46,402 nt of DNA from contig JALGPX010000026.1 in the NCBI GenBank assembly GCA_023515795.1, positions 53,220 through 99,621 of the forward strand, in the 5' to 3' direction. The translations under genes were made by a program, and so were the position numbers. Shown piece by piece: positions 8,749-16,946 of this stretch; within the stretch, counting starts at the first letter, position 1, and the number at the start of each line of letters is the position of its first letter. Below the pieces are notes generated by a model. It was not told the origin of the DNA. It saw nothing but the letters and a program-made list of their open reading frames with translations, and searched no databases. Source of the DNA: Amoeboaphelidium occidentale. Its lineage: Eukaryota > Aphelidiomycota > Aphelidea.

Positions 8749-9747
8749 ATGTCTGCAAAATCGAAGGAAAATAGCCTCTCGCAGCCTCTGCTACAAGGGC
8801 AAACAGGACCGTCAGCACCACCTCCTCCTGCTTATGTAGAGTACCCTACTGATGGAGCTTTGTTGCCTAATGCTACCGCGCCACCAAGCCCTCCTGGTTA
8901 TTTTGATTTTTCCTTGGTACCAGCAGGAACTGTTTTGTATTCATCTCAAATTACTCCGGAACTGCTTCAAAAATCTTCTATTGCTGCTATTGAAAGATCT
9001 TCTGATGGTGTCGTGTCTTACGATGAAATGCTGGATAGCAACCCTGATGAATTATGGTTATACTTTCTCACTTACATGAAGGAAAGGCCAAGTTATGCAT
9101 TGAAAATTGTTGGCACTCATCAAGAGTTTAGACACGACCATCACGAGTCCACTCATCATGGTCATAATCACAATCATAATCACGTGAGCCATACTTCCGG
9201 TCGCACGGAAACTGTTACTGACTTCAGCATCACCATTGATTTAACGCAATACATTTCTGAACATTGGGAGCGTGTTCTTTGTCAGACTTCTCAGAATGGT
9301 GCCGGTTTCATGTCTTTTCGTGATGTATTGGAGGCTTACACGAGAAGTGACAAGAAGCTGAAAGAAATTCAAGTCAAAAAATTAATGGTTGGTTGGGACA
9401 TGTCCAAATTGGAGATGGCCATAAGAAACTTAATTCGCAGCTCCATGTATCACGGAGATGTTTCTATTCAGTTGGTGCCTTTGTCGAACTCGAAAATTAC
9501 TGCAAGATCAAGCTCACCTCTGATGAAGACCATCAACAATTGTTGCTTCAATGTTTTGTGTGTTCTGAGTTGTCTATGCATTTTTGTGTATCCCATAATT
9601 TGGGCTTACAAGAAGAGTGTGAAGGATAACATCGTGACACTCTACCCGACAAGATTCAATGATGAACACTTCTACAGAGCTAATTTCGTGGATATTTACA
9701 ATGCAGTGATTTATCGAAGGACCGCCAATTTCTTGGCAAGAGTCTGA
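8749..9747 (+). CDS. Uncharacterised tail-anchored-like membrane protein, paralog 1 (His-rich insert)
   Basis: The protein is 332 aa from the ATG at 8749 (MSAKSKENS); the frame extends upstream only from a TTG. It has a Pro-rich cytosolic N-terminus (PSAPPPPAYVEYP), a conserved soluble core (SDGVVSYDEMLDSNPDELW, FSITIDLTQYI, KLMVGWDMSKLEMAIRNLI), a single strong membrane segment at about 265-287 (FNVLCVLSCLCIFVYPIIWAY) and a short Cys-poor tail. I recall similar proteins across fungi but know no function. Residues about 129-148 contain ten histidines and are absent from the neighbouring paralog. Its stop lies in TGATGAATAGA, and the paralog starts 30 bases later, showing tandem duplication. 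Confidence 0.72.
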   Translation: MSAKSKENSLSQPLLQGQTGPSAPPPPAYVEYPTDGALLPNATAPPSPPGYFDFSLVPAGTVLYSSQITPELLQKSSIAAIERSSDGVVSYDEMLDSNPDELWLYFLTYMKERPSYALKIVGTHQEFRHDHHESTHHGHNHNHNHVSHTSGRTETVTDFSITIDLTQYISEHWERVLCQTSQNGAGFMSFRDVLEAYTRSDKKLKEIQVKKLMVGWDMSKLEMAIRNLIRSSMYHGDVSIQLVPLSNSKITARSSSPLMKTINNCCFNVLCVLSCLCIFVYPIIWAYKKSVKDNIVTLYPTRFNDEHFYRANFVDIYNAVIYRRTANFLARV

Positions 9748-9755
9748 TGAATAGA
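9745..9755 (+). terminator. AATAGA poly(A)-like signal overlapping the stop of paralog 1
   Basis: TGATGAATAGA contains the TGA stop and matches the arrangement at the ELP4 and KRE33 stops. With 30 bases to the next ATG, cleavage would have to occur within or just before the next gene's leader. Confidence 0.4.
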
Positions 9756-9777
9756 TTTTATTTTAATAGTGAATGAC

Positions 9778-10725
9778 ATGCAACGACAACAATATCCTTG
9801 CGGAAACACAAGCGATGGTCCTGCACCATCTGCGCCACCATTCCAAGAGCCTCCAAGCTATTACGAGTCTGTCGCTCTTCTGCCAGATCCTACAGCAAAA
9901 ATAGTACTATTTGATAATTTGCCATCAGTAGCCTTGGAGTCATCGTCGAGAGTTGTGAGCGAGACAAGCAATGATGCTGTTATATCGTATGATCAACTGT
10001 TAGATAATAACGCCGAAGAACTATGGAAGTACTTTTTGAGTAATTTAAGCATGAAACCAAAGTATTCTTTGATGATATCTGGCACCCATGTTGAAACGAA
10101 AGAAGTTGAAGCACAGCAAGACAGTTCTGATAAAAGCACGGCAACAAATTCTACAAAGGAGAAGAAGCCCAGGAAAGAAAAGATCTCAATTGATGATTTC
10201 AAAATGGATATTGATGTTTCTGCATATGTCAGAGATCAGTGGCAGTCAATCTCTTGCGGCAACCTGACTGATTCGGAAGCAAAGTATCGAAGTGTTCGCG
10301 AGGTATTAGAAGACTATGCACTTAGCCAAACTGAACTGAAAGAGATTGAGCTGAAGAAAGTTTTGACAGGATGGGATACTTCTAAGCTGAAAATGCAAGT
10401 TCGGAACCTGATATTGTCAACCGGTTATGAGGGTCACATTGATGTTGAACTTGTTGCAACTGCAAACACTAAAGTAATCGCTAGATCAAGTTCTCCTACA
10501 ATGAAAAATCTGTATGATTTCTGGGTCAATGCTTTCCTGATAGTATCCCTGCTGTTTATTTTTGTGTATCCTTTTGTGTGGTTCACGAAGAAGAGCATTC
10601 AAGATTGTCTCTTTGCGACCTATCCTGCTTTGTTCAATGAAAGATACTTTTTTGAACTGAACAAGGCAGACATTTACAATTATGCTTTTGAACGAAAGAA
10701 GAAACAATGGAAAGCGAAAATCTAA
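9778..10725 (+). CDS. Uncharacterised tail-anchored-like membrane protein, paralog 2
   Basis: The protein is 315 aa from the ATG at 9778; the frame upstream opens only with a GTG. It aligns with the preceding gene along its whole length: PSAPPFQEPPSYYES, NDAVISYDQLLDNNAEELW, FKMDIDVSAYV, KVLTGWDTSKLKMQVRNLI, ARSSSPTMKN, and the membrane segment at about 248-270 (NAFLIVSLLFIFVYPFVWF) followed by YPALFNERYFFELNKADIYNY. Where paralog 1 has a histidine-rich insert, this one has a charged Lys/Ser/Thr linker (STKEKKPRKEK). It is likely a membrane protein with its N-terminal bulk in the cytosol. No function is known to me. CAATAGA follows the stop by about 11 bases. Confidence 0.72.
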   Translation: MQRQQYPCGNTSDGPAPSAPPFQEPPSYYESVALLPDPTAKIVLFDNLPSVALESSSRVVSETSNDAVISYDQLLDNNAEELWKYFLSNLSMKPKYSLMISGTHVETKEVEAQQDSSDKSTATNSTKEKKPRKEKISIDDFKMDIDVSAYVRDQWQSISCGNLTDSEAKYRSVREVLEDYALSQTELKEIELKKVLTGWDTSKLKMQVRNLILSTGYEGHIDVELVATANTKVIARSSSPTMKNLYDFWVNAFLIVSLLFIFVYPFVWFTKKSIQDCLFATYPALFNERYFFELNKADIYNYAFERKKKQWKAKI

Positions 10726-10795
10726 GACAAGGTGCAATAGAGAACTTTTTTGAAATTTTTGAATTCGATCAAACATCAACGCGAACCTCAAAAAT

Positions 10796-13700
10796 ATGAA
10801 GAAGGTCGATTCTAGAGTTAGGACGCTTATCGAGAATGGCGTGCAAACAGGACAAAGAAGCTTTTTCGTTATGGTTGGTGATCATGGCAAAGATCAGGTC
10901 ATGTATCTGCATTACATGTTGACGAAAGCGCGCGTTGCCACCAAGCCTTCCATGTTATGGTGCTACAAGAAAGAGTTAGGCTTTAGCAGCCACCGTATGA
11001 AGCGCATGAAACAGCACCAAGCTGCATTGAAGAAGGGCCTTAAGAATCCAGATACTGAAGATCCTTTTGAGTTGTTCATTTCTAGCACGAACATCAGATA
11101 CTGCTACTATAAGGAATCTCACAAGATTTTGGGTAACACGTATGGTATGTTGGTGTTGCAGGATTTTGAAGCTTTGACTCCGAACCTGCTTGCTAGAACC
11201 ATCGAAACTGTCGAAGGTGGTGGCATTGTCGTGTTGCTATTGAGAACAATGACATCGTTGAAGCAGCTGTATACAATGACTATGGACGTTCACTCACGTT
11301 ACAGAACTGCATCGCATGATGATGTTGTTGGTAGATTTAACGAAAGATTTATCTTGTCACTTGGCGATTTCAAGAATTGTTTGGTTGTTGACGATGAATT
11401 GAATATTTTGCCATTGTCTGCTGCAAAAGACGTGAAGCCTCTCCAAAAATCCATTGACGATGAAGAGAAAATGACTCCAGAAGAGAAAGAGTTGAAGGAG
11501 TTGAAGGAAAGCTTGGAGGGAACTGAACCTGTGTATTCTTTGGTGAAGCAAGCAAAGACTCTTGATCAAGCTAAAGCTATTTTGACATTCATTGAAGCAA
11601 TTTCTGAAAAGACTTTGCGTTCGACAGTTGCCATGACTGCTGCGAGAGGTCGTGGTAAATCTGCTGCTATGGGAATTGCCATCGCTTCTGCTGTTGCGTA
11701 TGGCTATTCAAACATATTTGTTACTTCACCTTCCCCTGAAAACTTGAAGACCTTGTTTGAGTTTGTATTGAAGACTTTTGATCTATTGGGATACGAAGAA
11801 CATACTGATTACGATGTTTTACAGTCGACTAATCCTGACTTTAACAAGGCTGTCGTTAGAATTAATGTGTACAAAAATCATCGTCAGACGATTCAGTACA
11901 TCCAGCCTTGTGATGCTCATGTGCTTGGTCAAGCTGAATTGGTTGTAATCGATGAAGCTGCTGCTATTCCATTGCCTCATGTTAAGGCTTTAATGGGTCC
12001 ATATTTGGTTTTTATGGCCTCGACAATCAATGGTTACGAAGGTACTGGTCGCTCATTATCATTAAAACTGATCCATAAATTGAGAGAAGAAAGCAAAGGG
12101 AGTGCAGAAGGTGGAAGAAAGCTGAGGGAAATCAAATTGGAATATCCAATTAGATACGCTTTGAATGATCCGACAGAGAAGTGGTTAAACTCGTTGTTGT
12201 GCTTGGATGTTTGCAGTGTACCTCGCTCTTCATTATCTGGATTTCCATCACCATCTGATTGTAATTTGTTCATCTTGAACAGAGATACTCTGTTCTCGTA
12301 TCATCCTGTTGCAGAATCATTCTTGCAGAAAATGATGTCTCTGTATGTCGCTAGTCACTACAAAAACTCTCCAAACGATCTACAAATGTTGTCAGATGCT
12401 CCAGCGCATGAATTATTTGTATTGCTTCCTCCAACAGATAAAGACCAGGTCACACTTCCAGAACCACTTGTTGTTATTCAAGTTTGCTATGAGGGTCAGA
12501 TTCTCAGACAGACTCTATTGAATAGTTTAAGCAGAGGAAAAAGGGCTGATGGTGATTTGATTCCATGGACTTTATCTCAACAGTTTCAGGATGATGATTT
12601 TGCTACACTGAGTGGCGCAAGAATCGTCCGTGTTGCAACTAATCCAGATTACATGGGCATGGGTTACGGCACACAAGCAATTAAGGAGCTAATTAAGTAT
12701 TACGAAGGCAAAATTGCAAACATTAGCGAAGTAGAAAAGGAACTCAACAGTAAGGGAGACGATGAGAACGATTTAGTTCCAGGAGATGATGATTTAAAAA
12801 CCGAAGAAATCAAAATCAGAGATTCTTCTAAACTACAGCCATTGCTTTTGGCGTTGGAGGAGAAAAAACCACCAAGTCTTCAATGGGTCGGTGTTTCTTA
12901 CGGTGTTACTTTGGAATTGATTAAATTTTGGAAGAAAAACAAATTCGTTCCGGTGTATTTGAGACAGACTGCGAATGAATTGACTGGAGAACATACCTGT
13001 ATAATGATCAGAACATTGAACAGCGGAGGTATTAGCGTAGACAAATCTTGGCTTTATGCGTTCTGGAAAGATTTCCGTAAAAGATTCATCAACTTGCTCG
13101 GCTTTGAATTCAGAAGTTTTGTGCCAAGTCTTGCGTTAAGTATTATTGAAAGTGAGAATGATAAACTGAAGAAATCGACTTCAGACAAAGATGGTTTTAT
13201 CAGAACTCCTTCGGATGTTAAACAGAGATTTTCTAGCTACGATTTAAAGAGGTTGGAGTCATACACTAACAACATGCTTGATTATCATGTTATCGTTGAT
13301 ATGCTTCCTGCTATTGCACACGATTACTTCCTTGACCGAATGAGAAGCGCAGAGAATCCACAACAAAATGTGTCATTATCTGCAGTGCAAAGAGCTATTT
13401 TGCTTGGAATGGGACTGCAGTGCAAGACTGTAGAAATGATTGAAAAAGATTTACAGTTGCCTGTGAGCCAGACATTGGCATTGTTTATCCGCGCTTTAAA
13501 GAAGGTGAATGACTTTTACAAAGGCGTAATTGAACAATCATACGAAAAGGAGTTGGAAGAAAAGAAGGAAAAAGAGACAGGAGCTGATGGTAATAATAAT
13601 GAAGAGAAGAGAAATGTTTTTGATGCTGATGAATGGCATGCAACGGAACAAGACCTCGACGAAGAGCTCGATGAAGCTGCAAAGGAAAAAATGAAGCAGC

Positions 13701-13954
13701 TTAAAGAAAAACAAAGAGAGCTTATTGACGCTATGGATTTGAGTAACTTTGCTGTGGCTGCTGACGAAAATGAATGGAAGAATGCTTTGAATGGAAAAAA
13801 GAAGCAAAATTTGGGTTCTGGTCCATTGTTAAGTGTAAAGAACAAAGAGTCTTCAAAGACCAAGAGAAAGCACAAGACTCTGGAAGATGTAGCAAAGGAA
13901 CACGAGAAGGCAGAAGCTAAGAAACTCAAAGGGAAGAAGAGCAAGACCATATAA
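10796..13954 (+). CDS. KRE33: RNA cytidine acetyltransferase (Kre33/NAT10)
   Basis: Kre33/NAT10 makes N4-acetylcytidine in 18S rRNA and, with Tan1, in tRNA, using acetyl-CoA and ATP in the nucleolus. At 1052 aa it is almost the same length as yeast Kre33. The order is: N-terminal TmcA-like domain (from VDSRVRTLIENGVQTGQRS), RecD-like helicase with Walker A GRGKS at 285-289 and Walker B VVIDEAAA at 383-390, GNAT acetyl-CoA site at 607-628 (ARIVRVATNPDYMGMGYGTQ), a tRNA/rRNA-binding region, and a Lys-rich C-terminus typical of nucleolar proteins. There is no intron. The stop is in TAATGAATAAA, and the next gene's ATG is only 19 bases downstream. Confidence 0.97.
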   Translation: MKKVDSRVRTLIENGVQTGQRSFFVMVGDHGKDQVMYLHYMLTKARVATKPSMLWCYKKELGFSSHRMKRMKQHQAALKKGLKNPDTEDPFELFISSTNIRYCYYKESHKILGNTYGMLVLQDFEALTPNLLARTIETVEGGGIVVLLLRTMTSLKQLYTMTMDVHSRYRTASHDDVVGRFNERFILSLGDFKNCLVVDDELNILPLSAAKDVKPLQKSIDDEEKMTPEEKELKELKESLEGTEPVYSLVKQAKTLDQAKAILTFIEAISEKTLRSTVAMTAARGRGKSAAMGIAIASAVAYGYSNIFVTSPSPENLKTLFEFVLKTFDLLGYEEHTDYDVLQSTNPDFNKAVVRINVYKNHRQTIQYIQPCDAHVLGQAELVVIDEAAAIPLPHVKALMGPYLVFMASTINGYEGTGRSLSLKLIHKLREESKGSAEGGRKLREIKLEYPIRYALNDPTEKWLNSLLCLDVCSVPRSSLSGFPSPSDCNLFILNRDTLFSYHPVAESFLQKMMSLYVASHYKNSPNDLQMLSDAPAHELFVLLPPTDKDQVTLPEPLVVIQVCYEGQILRQTLLNSLSRGKRADGDLIPWTLSQQFQDDDFATLSGARIVRVATNPDYMGMGYGTQAIKELIKYYEGKIANISEVEKELNSKGDDENDLVPGDDDLKTEEIKIRDSSKLQPLLLALEEKKPPSLQWVGVSYGVTLELIKFWKKNKFVPVYLRQTANELTGEHTCIMIRTLNSGGISVDKSWLYAFWKDFRKRFINLLGFEFRSFVPSLALSIIESENDKLKKSTSDKDGFIRTPSDVKQRFSSYDLKRLESYTNNMLDYHVIVDMLPAIAHDYFLDRMRSAENPQQNVSLSAVQRAILLGMGLQCKTVEMIEKDLQLPVSQTLALFIRALKKVNDFYKGVIEQSYEKELEEKKEKETGADGNNNEEKRNVFDADEWHATEQDLDEELDEAAKEKMKQLKEKQRELIDAMDLSNFAVAADENEWKNALNGKKKQNLGSGPLLSVKNKESSKTKRKHKTLEDVAKEHEKAEAKKLKGKKSKTI

Positions 13955-13962
13955 TGAATAAA
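13952..13962 (+). terminator. AATAAA signal overlapping the KRE33 stop
   Basis: TAATGAATAAA carries the KRE33 stop and a canonical AATAAA. The ATG formed at 13954 opens a six-codon frame whose TGA (13972-13974) overlaps the ATG of the next gene. Confidence 0.42.
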
Positions 13963-13973
13963 TTTTTTCTGTG

Positions 13974-14948
13974 ATGAAACGTAAAAGCGAAAAACTTGAG
14001 AACGATAACTCAGTTGAGCCACCAACCAAAAGAACCTTTGAAGCTTCAAGCGCGACTGAAACAGAGGTCATCTTGGAATTTGATCCTAATTCTGCGCCAA
14101 ATCTCAAGTTACCGGCTGGTACCACGTCTTTGGAGCTTCTGAAATACGCGATCACAGAAAAGGCAACACTATTCGATATGATTTCTCAATACGAAGATGA
14201 ACTAGAAGATAACGAGGCTTTAGTGGAAAAGCTTGAAGACCAAAGAACGTTTGTGGTTACGTTGTTCGAAAGAGTCACGCAAATGGCTGATCAAGCAACA
14301 GCGGGCGAGAAATCTCTGGCCCAACTATGCATTTGCGATCTCTTGAGTTTAGATCCGGGCAGTATTGATCTCAGCTCAACGGATAATGCGCATATTCGTT
14401 TGCTAAAGAACTTCCAGCGACTGTATTTCATATTAACCTCTGATCACGATGATTCCTCTGAAGACACGCTGAATGATGTTAAGGCATCAATAAGAACGGA
14501 TATTCAGAATATCATTAACGCTCCCGACCACAGGGAGCTGCCAGACTTTGACAGATTAGTTGTTGATGAAGTTTTCTATGTTGCTGGTTCAATTGCGGAA
14601 TGTCTTGCAGAGCCAGAAGCGTATGAGGTGTTTGATGATACTCTTTCGGATGTTGCTTCTTATTTCTCTTCTTTGCCATTTATCGCTGATCTTCTGAACT
14701 TTGAAACATGCATGTCTCGTATCAGCGATTACTTGCGAAGAACAGAAGAAGAAACACGAAGAAATTTACTCAGCTCATTCATTGATATTCTCAACTCTCT
14801 AAAAGACGACAAGAATAAGAACGTTTACAGGTTGCTAATGATTTACTGCTCAGAGGCCATCAATATCGAAACCGAAGAAGATAAAATCTTGGAGCTTGGC
14901 GAGGTCATTGAAGAATGCATTGAGAAAGGCATCGAAAGTTCTGAATAA
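13974..14948 (+). CDS. Uncharacterised acidic helical protein
   Basis: This 324-aa protein starts at the ATG at 13974, not at the preceding in-frame GTG. I do not recognise the family. The N-terminus is basic, with two NLS-like clusters (KRKSEK and PPTKRTF), suggesting a nuclear protein. Residues about 45-100 form a long acidic helix, perhaps coiled coil (TLFDMISQYEDELEDNEALVEKLEDQ). The rest is a run of amphipathic helices with many Asp and Glu, in the style of an alpha-solenoid. There is no transmembrane segment or catalytic motif. It sits 19 bases after KRE33, so they may share a transcript. The stop TAA lies inside TGAATAAA. Confidence 0.6.
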   Translation: MKRKSEKLENDNSVEPPTKRTFEASSATETEVILEFDPNSAPNLKLPAGTTSLELLKYAITEKATLFDMISQYEDELEDNEALVEKLEDQRTFVVTLFERVTQMADQATAGEKSLAQLCICDLLSLDPGSIDLSSTDNAHIRLLKNFQRLYFILTSDHDDSSEDTLNDVKASIRTDIQNIINAPDHRELPDFDRLVVDEVFYVAGSIAECLAEPEAYEVFDDTLSDVASYFSSLPFIADLLNFETCMSRISDYLRRTEEETRRNLLSSFIDILNSLKDDKNKNVYRLLMIYCSEAINIETEEDKILELGEVIEECIEKGIESSE

Positions 14949-14949
14949 A
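14942..14949 (+). terminator. AATAAA overlapping the stop of the acidic helical protein
   Basis: TGAATAAA spans the TAA stop at 14946-14948, the fourth case in this half of the window of an AATARA hexamer fused to a stop codon. Confidence 0.38.
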
Positions 14950-15074
14950 TCTTTTATTAAGGCGATAATGAGAAATCAATGAAGATTTAAGGCGGTTTGA
15001 AGGTGCATTTTCTTAGCACGACCGATTTCATAACCTTTCAAACAGCCACCGAGCAAAAAGGAAAATCATCCGAT

Positions 15075-15917
15075 ATGGGCAAATACAAAACCAAATTCCC
15101 TATGGCCAGAATAAAAAAGATCATGCAGCGGGACGATGAAATAGGAAAGCTAGCTGCACCTGTTCCCGTTGTAGTCTCTAAGGCTCTGGAGTTGTTCTTG
15201 GAAGAATTGGTCAAATCATCTTGTGCAGAAATACCTGCTGCTTTACGATCACTAGAAGACAAGGATGGTGATTACGATGGCTCAATGGATAGTGTCAAAG
15301 GTGGCGCACTAAGAAGGGCAGTGTGCACTCCAAGTCATTTAAAAGCCTCAGTTTTGAAGAACCCAAAGTTCGCATTCCTTGATACTCTGGTTAAAGGTGT
15401 AAAAGATCTTACAGAAGAAGGTTCGTTACAAAGATATCATTAAGAGAATTAATGCGTAGATATCCAAAAGCTGACTTCGCCCGCAATGGCACCGAAGACA
15501 CGAAAACCACGGGAGCAACGAAACAAGCGTGCTTCCGTTACACACGAAGAGGACACTTCTGCTAGTGAAATAACTTCACCTAAACGACAAAAACTTCCAA
15601 CGATAAAGTTACTGGTTAATGCTACGGGCACCTCAGCTCCTTTGGATCTTTCAAGAAGTTCATCAGAAGGAACTTTGTTGCCCCCTATAAGAACAGCATC
15701 AGAGCAGTTGCCTCAAGTCGTTAACCAGAAGAGTCACGTGATCACTCTACCCAAAATTCAGAGCGCACTTGAAGAGTCTACTAGGAAGGACACGTTGAAA
15801 CCTTCTTCGACTGTTCCATCACCCGTTAATGTCGCTCCTGTGCAACAGCCTCAGGTTTCATCTGTGCCACCTTCAGCACAGCCTCAACTGGAAGAGGATG
15901 ACGATTATGATGCGTAA
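15075..15917 (+). CDS. BUR6: NC2-alpha / DRAP1 histone-fold repressor subunit (Bur6)
   Basis: NC2-alpha pairs with NC2-beta (Dr1) and binds TBP on promoters to repress or tune RNA polymerase II transcription. Exon 1 (15075-15420) starts MGKYKTKFPMARIKKIMQ and holds the histone fold through FAFLDTLVKGVKDL. A 39-base intron at 15421-15459 (GTTCGT donor, GCGTAG acceptor) removes a stop and joins in frame to exon 2 (15460-15917), giving 267 aa. Exon 2 encodes a basic stretch (KTRKPREQRNKR), a Ser/Pro/Gln-rich region and an acidic end (EEDDDYDA), which resembles the acidic DYD-type tail I recall for animal DRAP1. Read without the intron, the locus looks like two unrelated small genes. An insert of about 25 residues lies between helix 2 and helix 3 of the fold. 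Confidence 0.85.
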
Positions 15918-15946
15918 TTCAATATATCGTTTTTGAAGTTTTGCAA

Positions 15947-16912
15947 ATGGCGAAACCGTTTGACCCATCCACAAACCTTTATGATCAAAATACCTTCTCA
16001 GGTCGACTATATCACTTCAATAGGATCGTATCTCCTTTGAATTTATTGGCCTCCGATAGCACACTTAAGGCTGCACAAGAAAAGCTGGCTGATTACAAGT
16101 CTGGCAAGTACACAACAGAAGAACTTTGGACAGCAAAGTATCTCGTTGATGCTACGATACATCCGGACACAAAAGAGAAAGTGTTTCTGCCGTTTAGGAT
16201 GGCTTCGTTTGTTCCTACCAATTTGCTTGTTACTGTTGGTCTGCTGCTTCCTAATCCTTCAATTGGTTCCATAGTGTTCTGGCAATGGATAAATCAGAGT
16301 GTTAATGTTGGTTTTAACTGGTCAAATGCCAATAAGACGACTCAAATGACTGTCGGAGAGAATTTGACTGCTTACGGGACAGCTGTTACGGCATCGGTCG
16401 GTATTGCGGTTGGTTTGTCGCAGTGGGTCAAAAGGACTTCTATTTTTCAAGCAAGCACAAAAGCACTCTTGTCAAAGTTCGTTCCTTTTGTAGCTGTTGC
16501 TTCTGCAGGTACGGTTAATGTATTCTTAATGAGGCGCAAGGAGTTAGTTGATGGGATCACAGTATTTGATGAGGATGGAAATTCGCTTGGTAAATCTAAA
16601 GTTGCAGCATGGAATGCGATCTCACAGGTGGCCATCAGCAGAGTCGCTGTGAATTTCCCATGTCTTATCATACCGCCGTTAATCATGTCACAGTTTGAGA
16701 AAATGGATTATTTCAAAGGAAAGGCGCTTCGTTTGGGAGCTGCTAATGTAACTTTGATAGCATTCACAATGATAACAGCTTTACCATGTGCTATCGCATT
16801 ATTTCCACAGAGGGGTAAATTAGATGTTAAGTCAGTAGAAAAGGAATTTCAAGATTTGAATCGAAAGGATGGTAAAAGGATTTCAACCGTTTACTACAAT
16901 AAAGGACTTTAA
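15947..16912 (+). CDS. FSF1: Sideroflexin, mitochondrial amino-acid transporter
   Basis: Sideroflexins are inner-membrane carriers; the human SFXN1 group imports serine for one-carbon metabolism. The protein is 321 aa from the ATG at 15947 (MAKPFDPSTNLYDQNTFSGR), the usual family length. Family blocks include HPDTKEKVFLPFRMASFVPTN, the WQWINQSVNVGFNWSNAN segment and NVFLMRRKELVDGI. About five hydrophobic segments can be seen, the last around TLIAFTMITALPCAIALFP. It has no cleavable presequence, as expected for the family. The ATG lies 29 bases after the BUR6 stop on the same strand. It converges with AFI1, 34 bases between the stops. Confidence 0.95.
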   Translation: MAKPFDPSTNLYDQNTFSGRLYHFNRIVSPLNLLASDSTLKAAQEKLADYKSGKYTTEELWTAKYLVDATIHPDTKEKVFLPFRMASFVPTNLLVTVGLLLPNPSIGSIVFWQWINQSVNVGFNWSNANKTTQMTVGENLTAYGTAVTASVGIAVGLSQWVKRTSIFQASTKALLSKFVPFVAVASAGTVNVFLMRRKELVDGITVFDEDGNSLGKSKVAAWNAISQVAISRVAVNFPCLIIPPLIMSQFEKMDYFKGKALRLGAANVTLIAFTMITALPCAIALFPQRGKLDVKSVEKEFQDLNRKDGKRISTVYYNKGL

Positions 16913-16946
16913 CAATTTCTATTATCTTTCTAACGATTAAATATGA

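Noticed and set aside
15486-15917. Independent small nuclear protein gene
   Set aside because: It is the second exon of BUR6/NC2-alpha after removal of 15421-15459.
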